64,000 nucleotides of DNA from Cryobacterium cryoconiti (GCF_004403065.1 NZ_SOHA01000028.1:1-64000), one strand, 5' to 3'; shown: positions 1 through 9,238, counted from the first letter of the stretch. Notes: a model not told the origin generated them from the sequence alone. Translations and numbers: made by a program.

Positions 1-1
1 C

Positions 2-1141
2 GCCGAAGCGGCGGAGAAACTCGTCGAGGCGGCTGTGGAGTCGCCCGATGCGGATCCCGCCGCGGTCGCGGAGTTCGTGGCGAAGGTGCCGTGGCAGGCG
101 CCGATCGCCCGAGCCGTCACCGACGGCAGCCTCTCGGTCGATGCGGCCGAGTCGATCCGTTCCGGCCTCGGCCAGATCGATGCCGCGGTCACTGCCGAGA
201 AGCTGGGCACCGCCCTCGAGGCGCTCCTCGTTGAGGCCGCGTCGCTGAATGTCGACCAGGTCTTCAAGCTCGCCCGGCGCCTGCGCGACCAGCTCGACGA
301 GGCCGGCATCGCCGCCCGGGAGAAGCAGGCTCACGACGACCGGTTCCTGCGCGTGTACCGGCTCGGCAACGGCAAGGTGCGCCTGCACGGCCTCTTCGCT
401 CCGGAAGACGGCGAGTTCGTGCTCTCGACTTTTGACTCCATCACCAGCCCTCGCCGCGGCGGGGTGCGGTTCGTCGACAAGGAGAAGGCAGCCTGGGCCA
501 AGCGCGTCCAGGATGACCCCCGCAGCACCGAGCAGATCGCCGCCGACGCCCTCGTCCAGCTGCTGAAGATCGCCGGTGAGGCCGACCAGGGCCGCGTCTT
601 CGGCGGCCGCCGCCCCTCGGTGCGGGTCATCGTGACCGAGAAGGCCCTGAAGCCGGGACAGCCGGCCGCCCCGGAGACCGCCGAAGCAACCGAAACCCGC
701 GAAGCCGCCGCCCACGGTCAGATCGAGGGCAACCCCGTGCCGATCTCGCAGGAGACCATCGACCGGTTGCTCTGCGACACCGGAACCCGCGGCATCCAGG
801 TTGACGACACCGGCCAGATCATCAACGTCGGCCGTGACCAACGCCTCTTCACCGAGGCGCAACGCGCTGCGATGGGAGTGCGGGATGGCGGCTGCCGTTG
901 GGTCGACTGCGACCGATCACCCGCGTGGTCAGAGGCACACCACATCAACGAATGGCTCGCGGACAACGGGTACACCGACCTTGCCGACGGAATACTCCTC
1001 TGCCACCCGCACCACCTGCTCCTGCACAACCAGCACTGGACGATCATCCGCACCGGAAACGACTACTGGCTCAAACCACCCGTCGACGTCGACCCGGAAC
1101 AAACCCTGATCGCACTGCCGAGCAAGAGGGCCACCCTGTAA
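2..1141 (+). CDS. DUF222/HNH endonuclease domain protein (5' end missing)
   Basis: The reading frame is open to the left edge of the window, so the start lies outside; the GTG at 35 is only an internal in-frame candidate. The visible ~379 residues match the DUF222 / 13E12-repeat family: a helical N-terminal part, a basic middle region, and a C-terminal HNH nuclease module (CRWVDCD...AHHINEW...LLCHPHHLLLH) with the His-His and paired Cys/His residues expected for metal binding. Such proteins occur in many copies in actinobacterial genomes, and their biological role is not established. They may be mobile or self-propagating nuclease genes. Short tandem repeats follow directly downstream. The family call is secure; function is inference. 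Confidence 0.85.
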   Translation, partial: AEAAEKLVEAAVESPDADPAAVAEFVAKVPWQAPIARAVTDGSLSVDAAESIRSGLGQIDAAVTAEKLGTALEALLVEAASLNVDQVFKLARRLRDQLDEAGIAAREKQAHDDRFLRVYRLGNGKVRLHGLFAPEDGEFVLSTFDSITSPRRGGVRFVDKEKAAWAKRVQDDPRSTEQIAADALVQLLKIAGEADQGRVFGGRRPSVRVIVTEKALKPGQPAAPETAEATETREAAAHGQIEGNPVPISQETIDRLLCDTGTRGIQVDDTGQIINVGRDQRLFTEAQRAAMGVRDGGCRWVDCDRSPAWSEAHHINEWLADNGYTDLADGILLCHPHHLLLHNQHWTIIRTGNDYWLKPPVDVDPEQTLIALPSKRATL

Positions 1142-1147
1142 ACCGTC

Positions 1148-1221
1148 GGAAGCCGACCTCGGGCCAACCCGGCAAACCGGAAGCCGATCCCAGGCCACCC
1201 GGCATACCGGAAGCCAATCTT
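1148..1221. repeat. tandem repeat, about 31 bp unit, 2.4 copies
   Basis: Three successive blocks beginning GGAAGCC (1148, 1179, 1209) share the pattern GGAAGCC..C..GGCCA.CCCGGCA.ACC, with unit lengths of 31, 30 and a partial 13 bases. The array starts 6 bases after the HNH gene stop and is non-coding. Confidence 0.7.
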
Positions 1222-1254
1222 GAACGTTCTCCACGCGCAGTCCTTGATGTCTTT

Positions 1255-1322
1255 GCTGCTCTTGGCTCTTGGCGCTTGGCTCTTGGCGCTTGGCTCTTCG
1301 CTCTTCTCTCTTCGCTCTTTCT
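1255..1322. repeat. low-complexity tract built of CTTGGCTCTTGGCG-like 14-mers
   Basis: The tract repeats GGCGCTTGGCTCTT about twice, then decays into CGCTCTT/CTCTTCG pentamer-heptamer repeats ending in a T-rich run. It is strongly asymmetric: almost no A on the plus strand. There is no credible ORF. It fills the gap between the HNH gene and metY. Confidence 0.7.
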
Positions 1323-1420
1323 TTTTCCGACATGCTCGTGCCCAGCGGCGCGGGACTGCTGCGTTTCGCTATGTTGCGGGCATCCGAGAGGGAGGTCAGC
1401 GACTCAGCTAGCCTGCCCCC

Positions 1421-2746
1421 ATGCCCACCTCGCCTGAACTGTGCCTTGATTTCGAAACCCGCCAGATCCACGCGGGCGAGATGATCGATCCCGGTTTCGG
1501 TGCGCGGGTCGGTCCGATCTATCAGACAGCCGGCTACCTCTTCTCGTCGTTCGACGATGCCGAGGCCCGATTCTCAGGTGCCACCGCGGCGAGCGTCTAC
1601 TCCCGCAGCGAGAACCCAACGAACGCGGCTGCCGGCCGCCGACTGGCCGACCTCGAAGGCGGTGTCGCCGGCATCGTCGTGGGCAGCGGACAGGCCGCCA
1701 TCGCCGCCACCCTGTTCGCCCTGGCCTCCAGCGGAGACCACATCCTCGCCACCGAGAACCTCTACGAGGGCACGAAACAGCTGTTCCTGGGCAGCCTCAC
1801 CCGCCAGGGTCTGCGGGTCGAGTTCGTCCCCGAGTCCGCCAGCGACGCGGACTGGGCCGAGCGCGTCACCCCGCGCACCCGCGCCCTCTTCACGGAAACA
1901 ATCCCGAATCCCAAGAATCAGGTCGTCGACCTCGAACGCCTGGCCGCCATCGCCCACCGGGCCAGTGTCCCCCTCGTCGTCGACAGCACCGTGGCCACCC
2001 CCTACCTCTGTCGGCCCATTGAATGGGGTGCGGACATCGTGATCCACTCCACGTCGAAGTGGCTTGCCGGCCACGGCGCGGTGATCGGCGGGGCCGTGAT
2101 CGACGGCGGGCGCTTCGACTGGGCTGCTCACTCCGACCGTTTCCCCCAGCTGACCACGTCGCCGCGTGCCGGAGTCTCCTCCTTCGTCGACCGGTTCGGC
2201 ACCGCCGCCTTCCTCGCCTACCTCCGCACCGTCACGGTGCTCGAATACGGTCCGACCGTGCCACCCACGAGTACATTCCTCTTACTGCATGGGATCGAAA
2301 CCCTGTCGCTGCGCATGGAGCGCCACGTCACCAATGCCCAGCAGGTGGCGGAGTGGCTCGAACGGCATCCGCTGGTCGCCGGGGTCGACTACCCCGGGTT
2401 GCCGTCGAACGCCTTCCATGAGCGGGCGAAGAAGTACCTGCCGAAGGGCTCCGGATCCGTCGTCTCCTTCGACCTCGCCGCCGGGCGCCCCGCTGCGAGA
2501 CTCTTCATCGATGCCCTGCGGCTGATCAGCAACATGACGCACATCGGCGACGTGCGCACCCTGGCCCTCCACACCGGCAGCACCATCCACGGCCGACTGA
2601 CCGAGCCCGAGCGCCTGGCCGCCGGCATCACACCGGGACTCATCCGACTGTCGATCGGCCTGGAAAGCGCCCGCGACATCATTGCTGATCTGGAACAGGC
2701 CCTGGGCGCGGTACACCGCGGCACGGATGCCCCGGGTCACGCCTGA
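1421..2746 (+). CDS. metY: O-acetylhomoserine (thiol)-lyase, PLP-dependent
   Basis: A 441-residue member of the Cys/Met-metabolism PLP enzyme family. The N-terminus (TRQIHAG...GARVGPIYQTAGY) and the length fit O-acetylhomoserine sulfhydrylase, which makes homocysteine from O-acetylhomoserine and sulfide, better than the shorter ~380-residue cystathionine gamma-synthases and lyases. The PLP-binding lysine is K213 in HSTSKWLAGHG; the upstream VDSTVATPYLCRP segment carries the PLP-contacting Asp. Substrate choice cannot be proven from sequence. The ATG at 1421 has only a distant purine-rich stretch (GAGGGAGG near 1388), so translation initiation may be weak or leaderless. It converges with patB on the opposite strand, 35 bases away. 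Confidence 0.85.
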   Translation: MPTSPELCLDFETRQIHAGEMIDPGFGARVGPIYQTAGYLFSSFDDAEARFSGATAASVYSRSENPTNAAAGRRLADLEGGVAGIVVGSGQAAIAATLFALASSGDHILATENLYEGTKQLFLGSLTRQGLRVEFVPESASDADWAERVTPRTRALFTETIPNPKNQVVDLERLAAIAHRASVPLVVDSTVATPYLCRPIEWGADIVIHSTSKWLAGHGAVIGGAVIDGGRFDWAAHSDRFPQLTTSPRAGVSSFVDRFGTAAFLAYLRTVTVLEYGPTVPPTSTFLLLHGIETLSLRMERHVTNAQQVAEWLERHPLVAGVDYPGLPSNAFHERAKKYLPKGSGSVVSFDLAAGRPAARLFIDALRLISNMTHIGDVRTLALHTGSTIHGRLTEPERLAAGITPGLIRLSIGLESARDIIADLEQALGAVHRGTDAPGHA

Positions 2747-2781
2747 GGGCGCAATCCCCCGCAATCTGACTGCGGCCGAGG

Positions 2782-3963
2782 TCAGGCCACGTTCGCGAGC
2801 GAATCACGGGCGGCGCGAGCCACGAGCTCGGTGATGCGCCGCACGGCTTCGCGGAGTGTGTCGGGCGAGCAGGCCAGGTTGAGGCGGGCGAACCCGATGC
2901 CTTGTCGGCCATAGGTCTGCCCGTCGTTCAGGGCGACCCGGGCTTCGTTCAGGATGCGCGCGGCCGGCTGTTCACCCAGACCGAGGCCGCGCAGATCGAG
3001 CCAGGCCAGGTACCCGGCGAGGGGGCGGTGATAGGTGACTCCGGTCAGGGACTCCCGGAGCAACTCGTCGAGCAGTCGGTCATTCGCGACGATGTGGGCG
3101 ACGGCGTCGTCGAGCCAGCCCGTACACGAGTAGGCGGCGACGTTGGCGTGCAGGCCGAGGATGCTCGTGCGACAGGCCACCTCCTCGGGAAGTCGATCGA
3201 GCAGCGCCGCCGTGACGTCATCGCCTGCGACGATCAGCGCGCACTTGGCTCCCGCCAGGTTCCAGCCTTTGCTGGCCGAGGTCACGCAGACCGAACGCGC
3301 TCCGGCCCGCTCCGCGAGCGGCGCGAAGGGCGTGAACGTGACCCCGGGGTGGGTCAGCGGAGCGTGCACCTCGTCGCTCACGACGAGCACACCGTGCAGG
3401 GCGGCGATCCGGGCCACGGCGGCGAGGGTGTCGGCCCCGAAAGCGATGCCGACCGGGTTGTGCGGGTTGCAGAGCAGGAACACATCGGCTCCGGCGGCGA
3501 AGGCTGCCTCCAGCCCCACCAGATCGAGCGCCCAGTCACCGTCGACCTCGCGCAGGGGCACCTCGACAACGTCGGCCCCGGCCTCCTCGACCAGCTCGAA
3601 GAACGGCGGATAGACCGGCGGGGTCACCACGACGCGACCGCCGTTAGGGAGGGCCAGGCGCAGCGTCTCGACGATGCCGACGCTGACATCCGTTGCAATG
3701 TGCACGCGGCGGGGGTCGACCTGCCACCCCCACCGGCTGGCCGCGAACTCGCCGAAGGCGGCGGCGAGCGGCCCGGGGCCGTCGAGGTAGCCGACGTCGG
3801 AGGCCTGGATGCGGGCCACCAGCGCCTCCACGATGGGGGTCGCCAGGGCGTAGTCCATCTCGGCCACGAACAGGGGCAGCACGTCGGCCGGGAACCGGGT
3901 CCATTTGATGCTGCTGCGATTGGAGCGGATGCTGTCGAGGTGAGGGGTGTTCACGAGGGCCAT
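2782..3963 (-). CDS. MalY/PatB-type aminotransferase (probable cystathionine beta-lyase)
   Basis: A 393-residue fold-type I PLP enzyme of the MalY/PatB group. Seen: the N-terminal SNRSSIKWTRFP..VLPLFVAEMDYA signature, the NPHNPVG substrate/PLP loop, SDEVHAPL, and the PLP lysine K232 in TSASKGWNLAGAK. PatB enzymes cleave the C-S bond of cystathionine, or act as general C-S lyases. Lying tail to tail with metY, it would supply a second route to homocysteine, from cystathionine, alongside direct sulfhydrylation. A pure aminotransferase role is also possible in this family. Confidence 0.82.
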   Translation of the reverse strand: MALVNTPHLDSIRSNRSSIKWTRFPADVLPLFVAEMDYALATPIVEALVARIQASDVGYLDGPGPLAAAFGEFAASRWGWQVDPRRVHIATDVSVGIVETLRLALPNGGRVVVTPPVYPPFFELVEEAGADVVEVPLREVDGDWALDLVGLEAAFAAGADVFLLCNPHNPVGIAFGADTLAAVARIAALHGVLVVSDEVHAPLTHPGVTFTPFAPLAERAGARSVCVTSASKGWNLAGAKCALIVAGDDVTAALLDRLPEEVACRTSILGLHANVAAYSCTGWLDDAVAHIVANDRLLDELLRESLTGVTYHRPLAGYLAWLDLRGLGLGEQPAARILNEARVALNDGQTYGRQGIGFARLNLACSPDTLREAVRRITELVARAARDSLANVA

Positions 3964-4055
3964 ACCTCAGCCTGTCGGTCGGGCGAACGGATGCCCAGAG
4001 CCGTCGTCACGAATCGTCACGATCCCCGGGCCCGTTCTCGCTCCCAACGGCGAGG

Positions 4056-4085
4056 GGCCCGCACCCGCGTCAGCGGATACGGGCC
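4056..4085 (-). terminator. GC-rich hairpin downstream of ABC permease
   Basis: Arms GGCCCGCACCCGC and GCGGATACGGGCC pair over 11 of 13 positions around a GTCA loop. It lies 26 bases past the stop of the permease gene. There is no clear U-tract, so a terminator role is only likely. Confidence 0.4.
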
Positions 4086-4110
4086 CGGGCCCGGGTCCGC
4101 GAGCCGGCGG

Positions 4111-5409
4111 CTACTCGTAGCGGAGCGACTCGATCGGGTCCTGCCGTGCCGCGCGCAGGGCCGGGATCGTACCGGCCAGAAACGCCAGCCCCATCACCAC
4201 GAGGATGATCGTGGCCAGCGAGGCGGGATCGAAGGCCACCAGGGTGAGCCCGGGCAGGTCGGCCAGCAGCGTGTCGGCCAGCACCGCATTGGCGCCCATC
4301 CCCGCCAGCATGCCGATGCCGACACCGATTGCGCTTCCCATCAGGCCGATGAACACGGCCTCCAGGCTGAACAGGCCGAAGATCTTGCCGCCACCCAGGC
4401 CCATCGCCTTCATCAGGCCGATCTCCCGGGTGCGTTCCTGCACGCTCATCAGCAGCGTGTTGACGATGCCGAAACCGGCCGCCAGAAGAGCGATCACGGC
4501 GAAGGCGTTCAGTACCAGCACGATGCCGTCGATGACGGCCTTGAACGAGCCGATCTGGTCCTCTACGGTGGTGCCGGTGTAGCCCAGGTCGGACAGGCCG
4601 GCCTTCAGGGTGGTCAGGTCCTCCTCGGCGCCGGTCGGATCGAACCGGACCACGGCCTGGGCATAACTGTCCTTGCTGCTCTCCGACAGGCCGACGCTTT
4701 GGGCGTCGTAGAGGGCCTCGGTGAGTACCTCGTTGGCCGTGAACGCCGTCGATCCGGCCAGGCCTTCCTCGGAGACGCCGACGATGGTGGCCGCCAGCTC
4801 GGATTGGGTGCCCGTGACGTCGGTGATGGCGAGGGTGAGCGTGGCACCCAGGGCGTCGGCGTCATCCGTGAAGCCCAGGGGCGTGACGAACGAGACCGGC
4901 ACGGCGACCTCGTAGTCGCTGCTGTCCGAGTCGGGCTCGGCGCCCGCCGCGAGGTCCAGCGCCATGCCGGGGATGAAGCTTCCCACATTGGCCTCATAGG
5001 CGGTGCCGGCGGCGACCTGCACGTAGTCCGGGCTCACGCTCAGCTGCGGTTGCACGGAGAGAACGCCGTCAACGGCGCCGATCGCGTCGAGGTCGTCCGT
5101 GGTCAGGGCGATGAGGCTGAACCGGGGAGCACCGGGCGGCGAGTTCGGGGAATCGACCGCCACCGCTGCGGGATCGTACTCGACCGGACCCTCCGAGCTG
5201 TCTTCGGCCGCCTTGGTGACCGTCAGGACGTCGTCGGCGCCGATCGAGGCCACGGTCGTGTCGATGTACTGGTTGATGCCGGTGCCGACCCCGCTGGTGA
5301 GCGTCAGCGTGAAGGCGCCGATGAAGATCGAGAGCACGGTGAGGATGGTGCGGGTCTTGCTGCGCAGGCTGTTCTTGACGGCCGAGCGGATCAGGTCGAC
5401 GGCGTTCAT
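4111..5409 (-). CDS. FtsX/MacB-like ABC transporter permease
   Basis: A 432-residue permease with the MacB layout: a cytoplasmic N-terminus and first transmembrane helix (KTRTILTVLSIFIGAFTLTL, about 19-40), a large extracytoplasmic domain (about 45-290), then three C-terminal transmembrane helices in the FtsX domain, including the VQERTREIGLMKAMG coupling loop. It ends with the typical RAARQDPIESLRYE. Its start overlaps the stop of the ATPase gene by 4 bases (5406-5409), so the two are translationally coupled and form one exporter or mechanotransmission complex. Substrates of such pairs include lipoproteins, antibiotics and peptides; none is evident here. Confidence 0.88.
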   Translation of the reverse strand: MNAVDLIRSAVKNSLRSKTRTILTVLSIFIGAFTLTLTSGVGTGINQYIDTTVASIGADDVLTVTKAAEDSSEGPVEYDPAAVAVDSPNSPPGAPRFSLIALTTDDLDAIGAVDGVLSVQPQLSVSPDYVQVAAGTAYEANVGSFIPGMALDLAAGAEPDSDSSDYEVAVPVSFVTPLGFTDDADALGATLTLAITDVTGTQSELAATIVGVSEEGLAGSTAFTANEVLTEALYDAQSVGLSESSKDSYAQAVVRFDPTGAEEDLTTLKAGLSDLGYTGTTVEDQIGSFKAVIDGIVLVLNAFAVIALLAAGFGIVNTLLMSVQERTREIGLMKAMGLGGGKIFGLFSLEAVFIGLMGSAIGVGIGMLAGMGANAVLADTLLADLPGLTLVAFDPASLATIILVVMGLAFLAGTIPALRAARQDPIESLRYE

Positions 5410-6143
5410 GCGCGCACCTCCGAAACTGTCGATGCGGCGGCCGGGGTGGCCGGCACCGCGTGCAGGCTGTCGGTGATCAGGCCGTCACGGATGTACACCC
5501 GCCGGTCGCAGCGGGCAGCGAGGTCTTCGTCGTGCGTCACGATGATCAGGGTGATGCCCTTCTCCCTCTGCAGCGAGAACAGGATGTCCTCCACGACCGT
5601 GCCGGTGGCGGAGTCGAGGTTTCCGGTGGGTTCGTCGGCGAAGATGACGCTGGGGTTGTTCACCAGCGCCCGCGCGATGACCACACGCTGCTTCTGGCCT
5701 CCGGACAGGTCGGTGGCCTTGTTGCGTGCCTTGTCGGCCAGGTCGAGCTGCTCGAGCACGGCCATCCCGCGGCGTTTGCGTTCGGCGCCCCCGACGCCGG
5801 CGATCTGCAGCGGCAGCGTCACGTTGTCGAGCACGCTCGTGTTGGGGGTCAGGAAGAATTGCTGGAAGACGAAACCGAAGGTCTCGTTGCGGGTCTGGTT
5901 GACGACCCGGCCGGAGAGCCCGCTGGCGTCGCGGCCGCTGAGCTCGACGGACCCGGTGCTGGGGTTGTCGAGCAGCGCCAGCAGGTGCATGAGGGTGGAC
6001 TTGCCCGACCCGCTCTTGCCGACGATGGCGATCGATTCGCCCTGCTGAATGTCGAGGGAGACGCCCTTGAGGGCGTCGAACCGGGTGGCACCGCGGCCGT
6101 ACGACTTGTGGATGTCGCGAGCGGCGAGAACGGGGAGGGACAT
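5406..6143 (-). CDS. MacB/LolD-type ABC transporter ATP-binding protein
   Basis: A 245-residue ATPase with Walker A GKSGSGKST (42-50), Q-loop FVFQQF, signature LSGGQ (146-150), Walker B VIFADEP and the H-loop THDEDLA. It is first in a two-gene operon with the FtsX-like permease. The 294-base gap upstream separates it from a divergent two-component system, which suggests that system regulates it. Export of a cell-envelope-active compound is the usual job for this arrangement in Gram-positive bacteria; here that is inference. Confidence 0.9.
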   Translation of the reverse strand: MSLPVLAARDIHKSYGRGATRFDALKGVSLDIQQGESIAIVGKSGSGKSTLMHLLALLDNPSTGSVELSGRDASGLSGRVVNQTRNETFGFVFQQFFLTPNTSVLDNVTLPLQIAGVGGAERKRRGMAVLEQLDLADKARNKATDLSGGQKQRVVIARALVNNPSVIFADEPTGNLDSATGTVVEDILFSLQREKGITLIIVTHDEDLAARCDRRVYIRDGLITDSLHAVPATPAAASTVSEVRA

Positions 6144-6437
6144 GGGTGAGTTCTCCTGGTTACTGCGTGATGGTGGCTGAGTGGGTGGTTGGCGTGCCGG
6201 CCGGACCGGCTCACGTCGAACCGGTCCAGCGGCACACCTCCAGTGTCGACGGGCACGCGGCGCAGGTCGTCGCCCCTACGTGGCAACCTGGCCGTACCGC
6301 GCCGGGCCCGGTTCGACCGGCTGTGGAGGCCGGCCTACCACCACCGCAGTACGCCGGGCACCCGCGCCCGCGGGAGGACAGCGTGCGGCTCGGTTGACAG
6401 AATGGTGTCGAGTCCGATCCTCGGGCGGGAGGACAAC

Positions 6438-7733
6438 ATGCCGATCCAGAGCGACCACGTCCCGGAGGGCGACCGCAACTTCACTCCGCTGTCCCGGCTG
6501 CCCGTTTGGCTGCGCGACACCATCCTGGTGGTGTTCGTGCTGGGTCCGAGCTTCGCCACCCACGACCTCGGTGGCGCCGCGACGTCGAGCGTCGGGGCCG
6601 CACTGCTGGTGCTCGTCTCGGCCGGCTCAGTCCTGCTGCGCCGGCGCGCGCCGCTCGTGGGGGCATCCGTCGCGGTTGTCGCCTGCGTGCTCGGCCTCGC
6701 CATCGACGGGTCCATTGTGACCCAACTTTTAGCCGTCCTGATCGGGGTTTTCGGTGTGGCCCGCTGGGTGGGGAGGCGCACCTCGCTGATCTTCTCCGGC
6801 GCGACGGTGATCCTGCTGTCGGTAGCCACGGTAGCCTTCCTGGACTCCCCCTGGAATGACATCCGCACGCTCTTGCAGCTGGCCGCTTTCGTGGGTTTCG
6901 CCACCGCAGCCGGCGACGCGAATCGCTCGCACGCCGCGTACATCCGGTCGATCACCGACCGGGCCCGCCGTGCCGAGGAAACCAAGGAGTCCGAGGCGCT
7001 CGGCCGCGTGGCGGAGGAGCGCCTGCGCATCGCCCGCGACCTGCACGACCTTCTCGCCCATCAGATCGCGGTGATCAATCTGCACTCCAGCGTCGCTTCG
7101 CAGGCACTCCCCGACCGACCGGACGACGCCGAGAAGTCGTTGGCGACCATCCGGGAGGCTGCCCGCGGCGTGCTGGGCGAGATCGGCAGCCTGCTCAACG
7201 TACTGCGAGCACCGGATGCGGGTGGTCCCGGCACCGGCACCGCGCCCGTCGCCGGGCTCGCCGACCTCGAAGCGCTGCTCACCGACTTCGAGCGCAGCGG
7301 TCTGAGCGTGGAGCACCGGGTCGTCGGCACGCCACGGACGCTGCCCGGCGCCGTCGACATGGTGGCCTTCCGCGTGGTGCAGGAGGCCCTGACCAACGCC
7401 CACAAGCACGGCGCCGACCGCTCCGCACTGCTGCACCTGGACTACCAGGCGGCGGGGGTGGAGATCGTGGTGACCAACACGGTGGACACGACCGGACGCG
7501 CCGGATCGGCCGGCGCGTCGAGCCGCACGGCGGACGGTTCCGGCCACGGTCTGCTCGGCGCACGTGAACGCGTGGGATCGGTCGCCGGCCGCCTGACCGC
7601 GGCCCGGGGGCCTGGCCCGGTCTTCCGGTTCACCGCCTGGTTACCGACCGGCGGAGACCCAACCGCCGATCCGACCTCCGCCACAGACCCAGCCGCGGCC
7701 GTTGCCGCGCCCCGAACGAATGGTGCCTCATGA
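6438..7733 (+). CDS. sensor histidine kinase, NarL-type (HisKA_3)
   Basis: The chosen ATG at 6438 follows a good ribosome site (GGGAGGAC) and gives 431 residues. An upstream in-frame start exists but codes for arginine/proline-rich nonsense-like sequence. About five hydrophobic helices occupy residues 15-145 with almost no extracytoplasmic loops, suggesting sensing within or at the membrane. The dimerisation/phosphoacceptor segment is RIARDLHDLLAHQ, with H203 the likely phosphorylation site. The HATPase_c domain shows the N-box VQEALTNAHKHG and the GHGLLGARERV G-box. The C-terminus overlaps the response regulator start by 4 bases. It is divergent from the ABC exporter genes. Confidence 0.88.
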   Translation: MPIQSDHVPEGDRNFTPLSRLPVWLRDTILVVFVLGPSFATHDLGGAATSSVGAALLVLVSAGSVLLRRRAPLVGASVAVVACVLGLAIDGSIVTQLLAVLIGVFGVARWVGRRTSLIFSGATVILLSVATVAFLDSPWNDIRTLLQLAAFVGFATAAGDANRSHAAYIRSITDRARRAEETKESEALGRVAEERLRIARDLHDLLAHQIAVINLHSSVASQALPDRPDDAEKSLATIREAARGVLGEIGSLLNVLRAPDAGGPGTGTAPVAGLADLEALLTDFERSGLSVEHRVVGTPRTLPGAVDMVAFRVVQEALTNAHKHGADRSALLHLDYQAAGVEIVVTNTVDTTGRAGSAGASSRTADGSGHGLLGARERVGSVAGRLTAARGPGPVFRFTAWLPTGGDPTADPTSATDPAAAVAAPRTNGAS

Positions 7734-8395
7734 TCTCCGTGGTCCTCGCCGACGACCAGTCCCTGATTCGCACGGCCGTGGCGGAGCTGGTGTCGCACGA
7801 GGAGGGCTTCACGGTGGCCGGGCAGGCCGGCAACGGGCGCGATGCCGTTGCCCTGGTGCGGGAGCTGCGCCCCGATATCGTGCTGATGGACATCCGGATG
7901 CCGGTGATGGACGGCATCCAGGCGACCGAGGCCATCTGCGCCGACCCTGCGCTGGCCGGAACCCGGATCATCGTGCTGACCACCTTTGAAGAGGACGAGT
8001 ACGTGCTGCAGGCGCTGCGAGCCGGAGCGAGCGGTTTCGTCGGGAAGGGCACGGAGGCCCGCGACCTGATGAACGCCATCCGCACCGTGCACAGCGGTGA
8101 CGCGCTGCTGTCGCCACGGGCCACCAGGGCGCTCATCGACCGTTACACGGCCCCGGCCGAGCGCCCCTCCCTCGTGGCGCCGGCCGAGCTGGCGCTCCTC
8201 ACCGACCGGGAGCGGGAGATCCTGCTGCTCGTGGGCCGCGGCCTCGCCAACACCAGGATCGCCGACGAGCTCGTGATCTCCCCGCACACCGCCAAGACCC
8301 ACGTGAACCGCATGATGACCAAGCTGGGCGCGCACGATCGCGCCCAGCTGGTGATCATCGCCTACGAGTCGGGCCTGCTCGTGCCCGGTTCGTGA
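7730..8395 (+). CDS. LuxR/NarL-family response regulator
   Basis: 221 residues. The receiver domain (1-120) has the acidic pocket D8/D9, phosphoacceptor D54 (LMDIRMP), T84/T85 and K105. The C-terminal LuxR helix-turn-helix (about 155-215: LTDREREILLLVGRGLANTRIADELVISPHTAKTH region) binds DNA. It overlaps the kinase gene by ATGA, so it is co-translated with its cognate kinase. The probable target is the divergent FtsX-type ABC operon, inferred from position only. Confidence 0.9.
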   Translation: MISVVLADDQSLIRTAVAELVSHEEGFTVAGQAGNGRDAVALVRELRPDIVLMDIRMPVMDGIQATEAICADPALAGTRIIVLTTFEEDEYVLQALRAGASGFVGKGTEARDLMNAIRTVHSGDALLSPRATRALIDRYTAPAERPSLVAPAELALLTDREREILLLVGRGLANTRIADELVISPHTAKTHVNRMMTKLGAHDRAQLVIIAYESGLLVPGS

Positions 8396-8419
8396 GCCGG
8401 GACGCGTCGCCAGGACCGG

Positions 8420-9229
8420 TCAGTCTTCCTCTTCAGCCCGCGAGAGCCGCTGCGACACATAGACGGGGATGAACGAGGCAAGGATGATGACGGTGGCGAC
8501 CACGTTGACGACGCTGGCCTCGTTGGGGCGGGCCATCTGATTCATGATCCACAGCGGCAGCGTGTCCACTCCCGGCGGTGCCGTGAAGATGGTCACCACC
8601 ACCTCGTCGAAGCTGAGGGCGAAGGCCAGCAGGCCGCCGGCCACGAACGCGGTGCGGAATTGGGGGAAGGTGATCAGCTTGAAGGTCTGCCAGAGCCCGG
8701 CCCCGAGGTCCATCGAGGCCTCCTGCAGGTTCGGGCTCATGCGCCGCAGCCGGGCGAGCACGTTGTTGAAGACCATGACCATGCAGAAGGTGGCGTGGGC
8801 CACGATCATGCCGAAGTACCCGATCTGAATGCCGATCGGTTCGAGGATGTTGTTGTACGTGTTGCTCAGGGCGACACCCGTCACGATTCCCGGCAATGCG
8901 ATCGGGAGCACGACGAGCAGGTTGACGGTCTGCTTGCCGAAGAAGCTGTACCGCTGCAGCGCGAACGCGGTGAGCGTGCCGAGCACCAGCGCCAGCGCGG
9001 TGGCACCGAGGCCGACGACGATCGAATTGAGCAGGGCTGCCCGGATGGGCTCGCTGGTGAAGGCGACCACCCACCAGTTGAGCGAGAAGTCCGTCACCGG
9101 CCACGTGGCGATCCGGGCGGCGTTGAACGAGTTGAGCACGACGAGGGACAGGGGGATGTACATGAACACGAGCACGACGCCGACGATGGCGCCGAGGCCG
9201 ATCTTGGCGCTTCGGGTGAGTCTCAGCAT
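8420..9229 (-). CDS. potC: polyamine-type ABC transporter permease (PotC-like)
   Basis: 269 residues with six predicted membrane helices and the binding-protein-dependent permease EAA loop (LQEASMDLGAGLWQTFKLITFPQ). It is closest in style to PotC of spermidine/putrescine importers. It is the last gene of a potA-D-B-C operon and starts 9 bases after potB. Related families carry other amines or amino-acid derivatives, so polyamine uptake is a family-level inference. Confidence 0.83.
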   Translation of the reverse strand: MLRLTRSAKIGLGAIVGVVLVFMYIPLSLVVLNSFNAARIATWPVTDFSLNWWVVAFTSEPIRAALLNSIVVGLGATALALVLGTLTAFALQRYSFFGKQTVNLLVVLPIALPGIVTGVALSNTYNNILEPIGIQIGYFGMIVAHATFCMVMVFNNVLARLRRMSPNLQEASMDLGAGLWQTFKLITFPQFRTAFVAGGLLAFALSFDEVVVTIFTAPPGVDTLPLWIMNQMARPNEASVVNVVATVIILASFIPVYVSQRLSRAEEED

Positions 9230-9238
9230 GGCGGGCTC

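Noticed and set aside
2902..6048. Very long open plus-strand frame across the patB, permease and ATPase genes
   Set aside because: It is the antisense of real genes with clear motifs, has no family resemblance, and is kept open by high GC third positions.
6189..6437. 83-residue N-terminal extension of the histidine kinase
   Set aside because: Arg/Pro-rich sequence without ribosome site; the ATG at 6438 has a clear GGAGG and starts just before the first membrane helix region.
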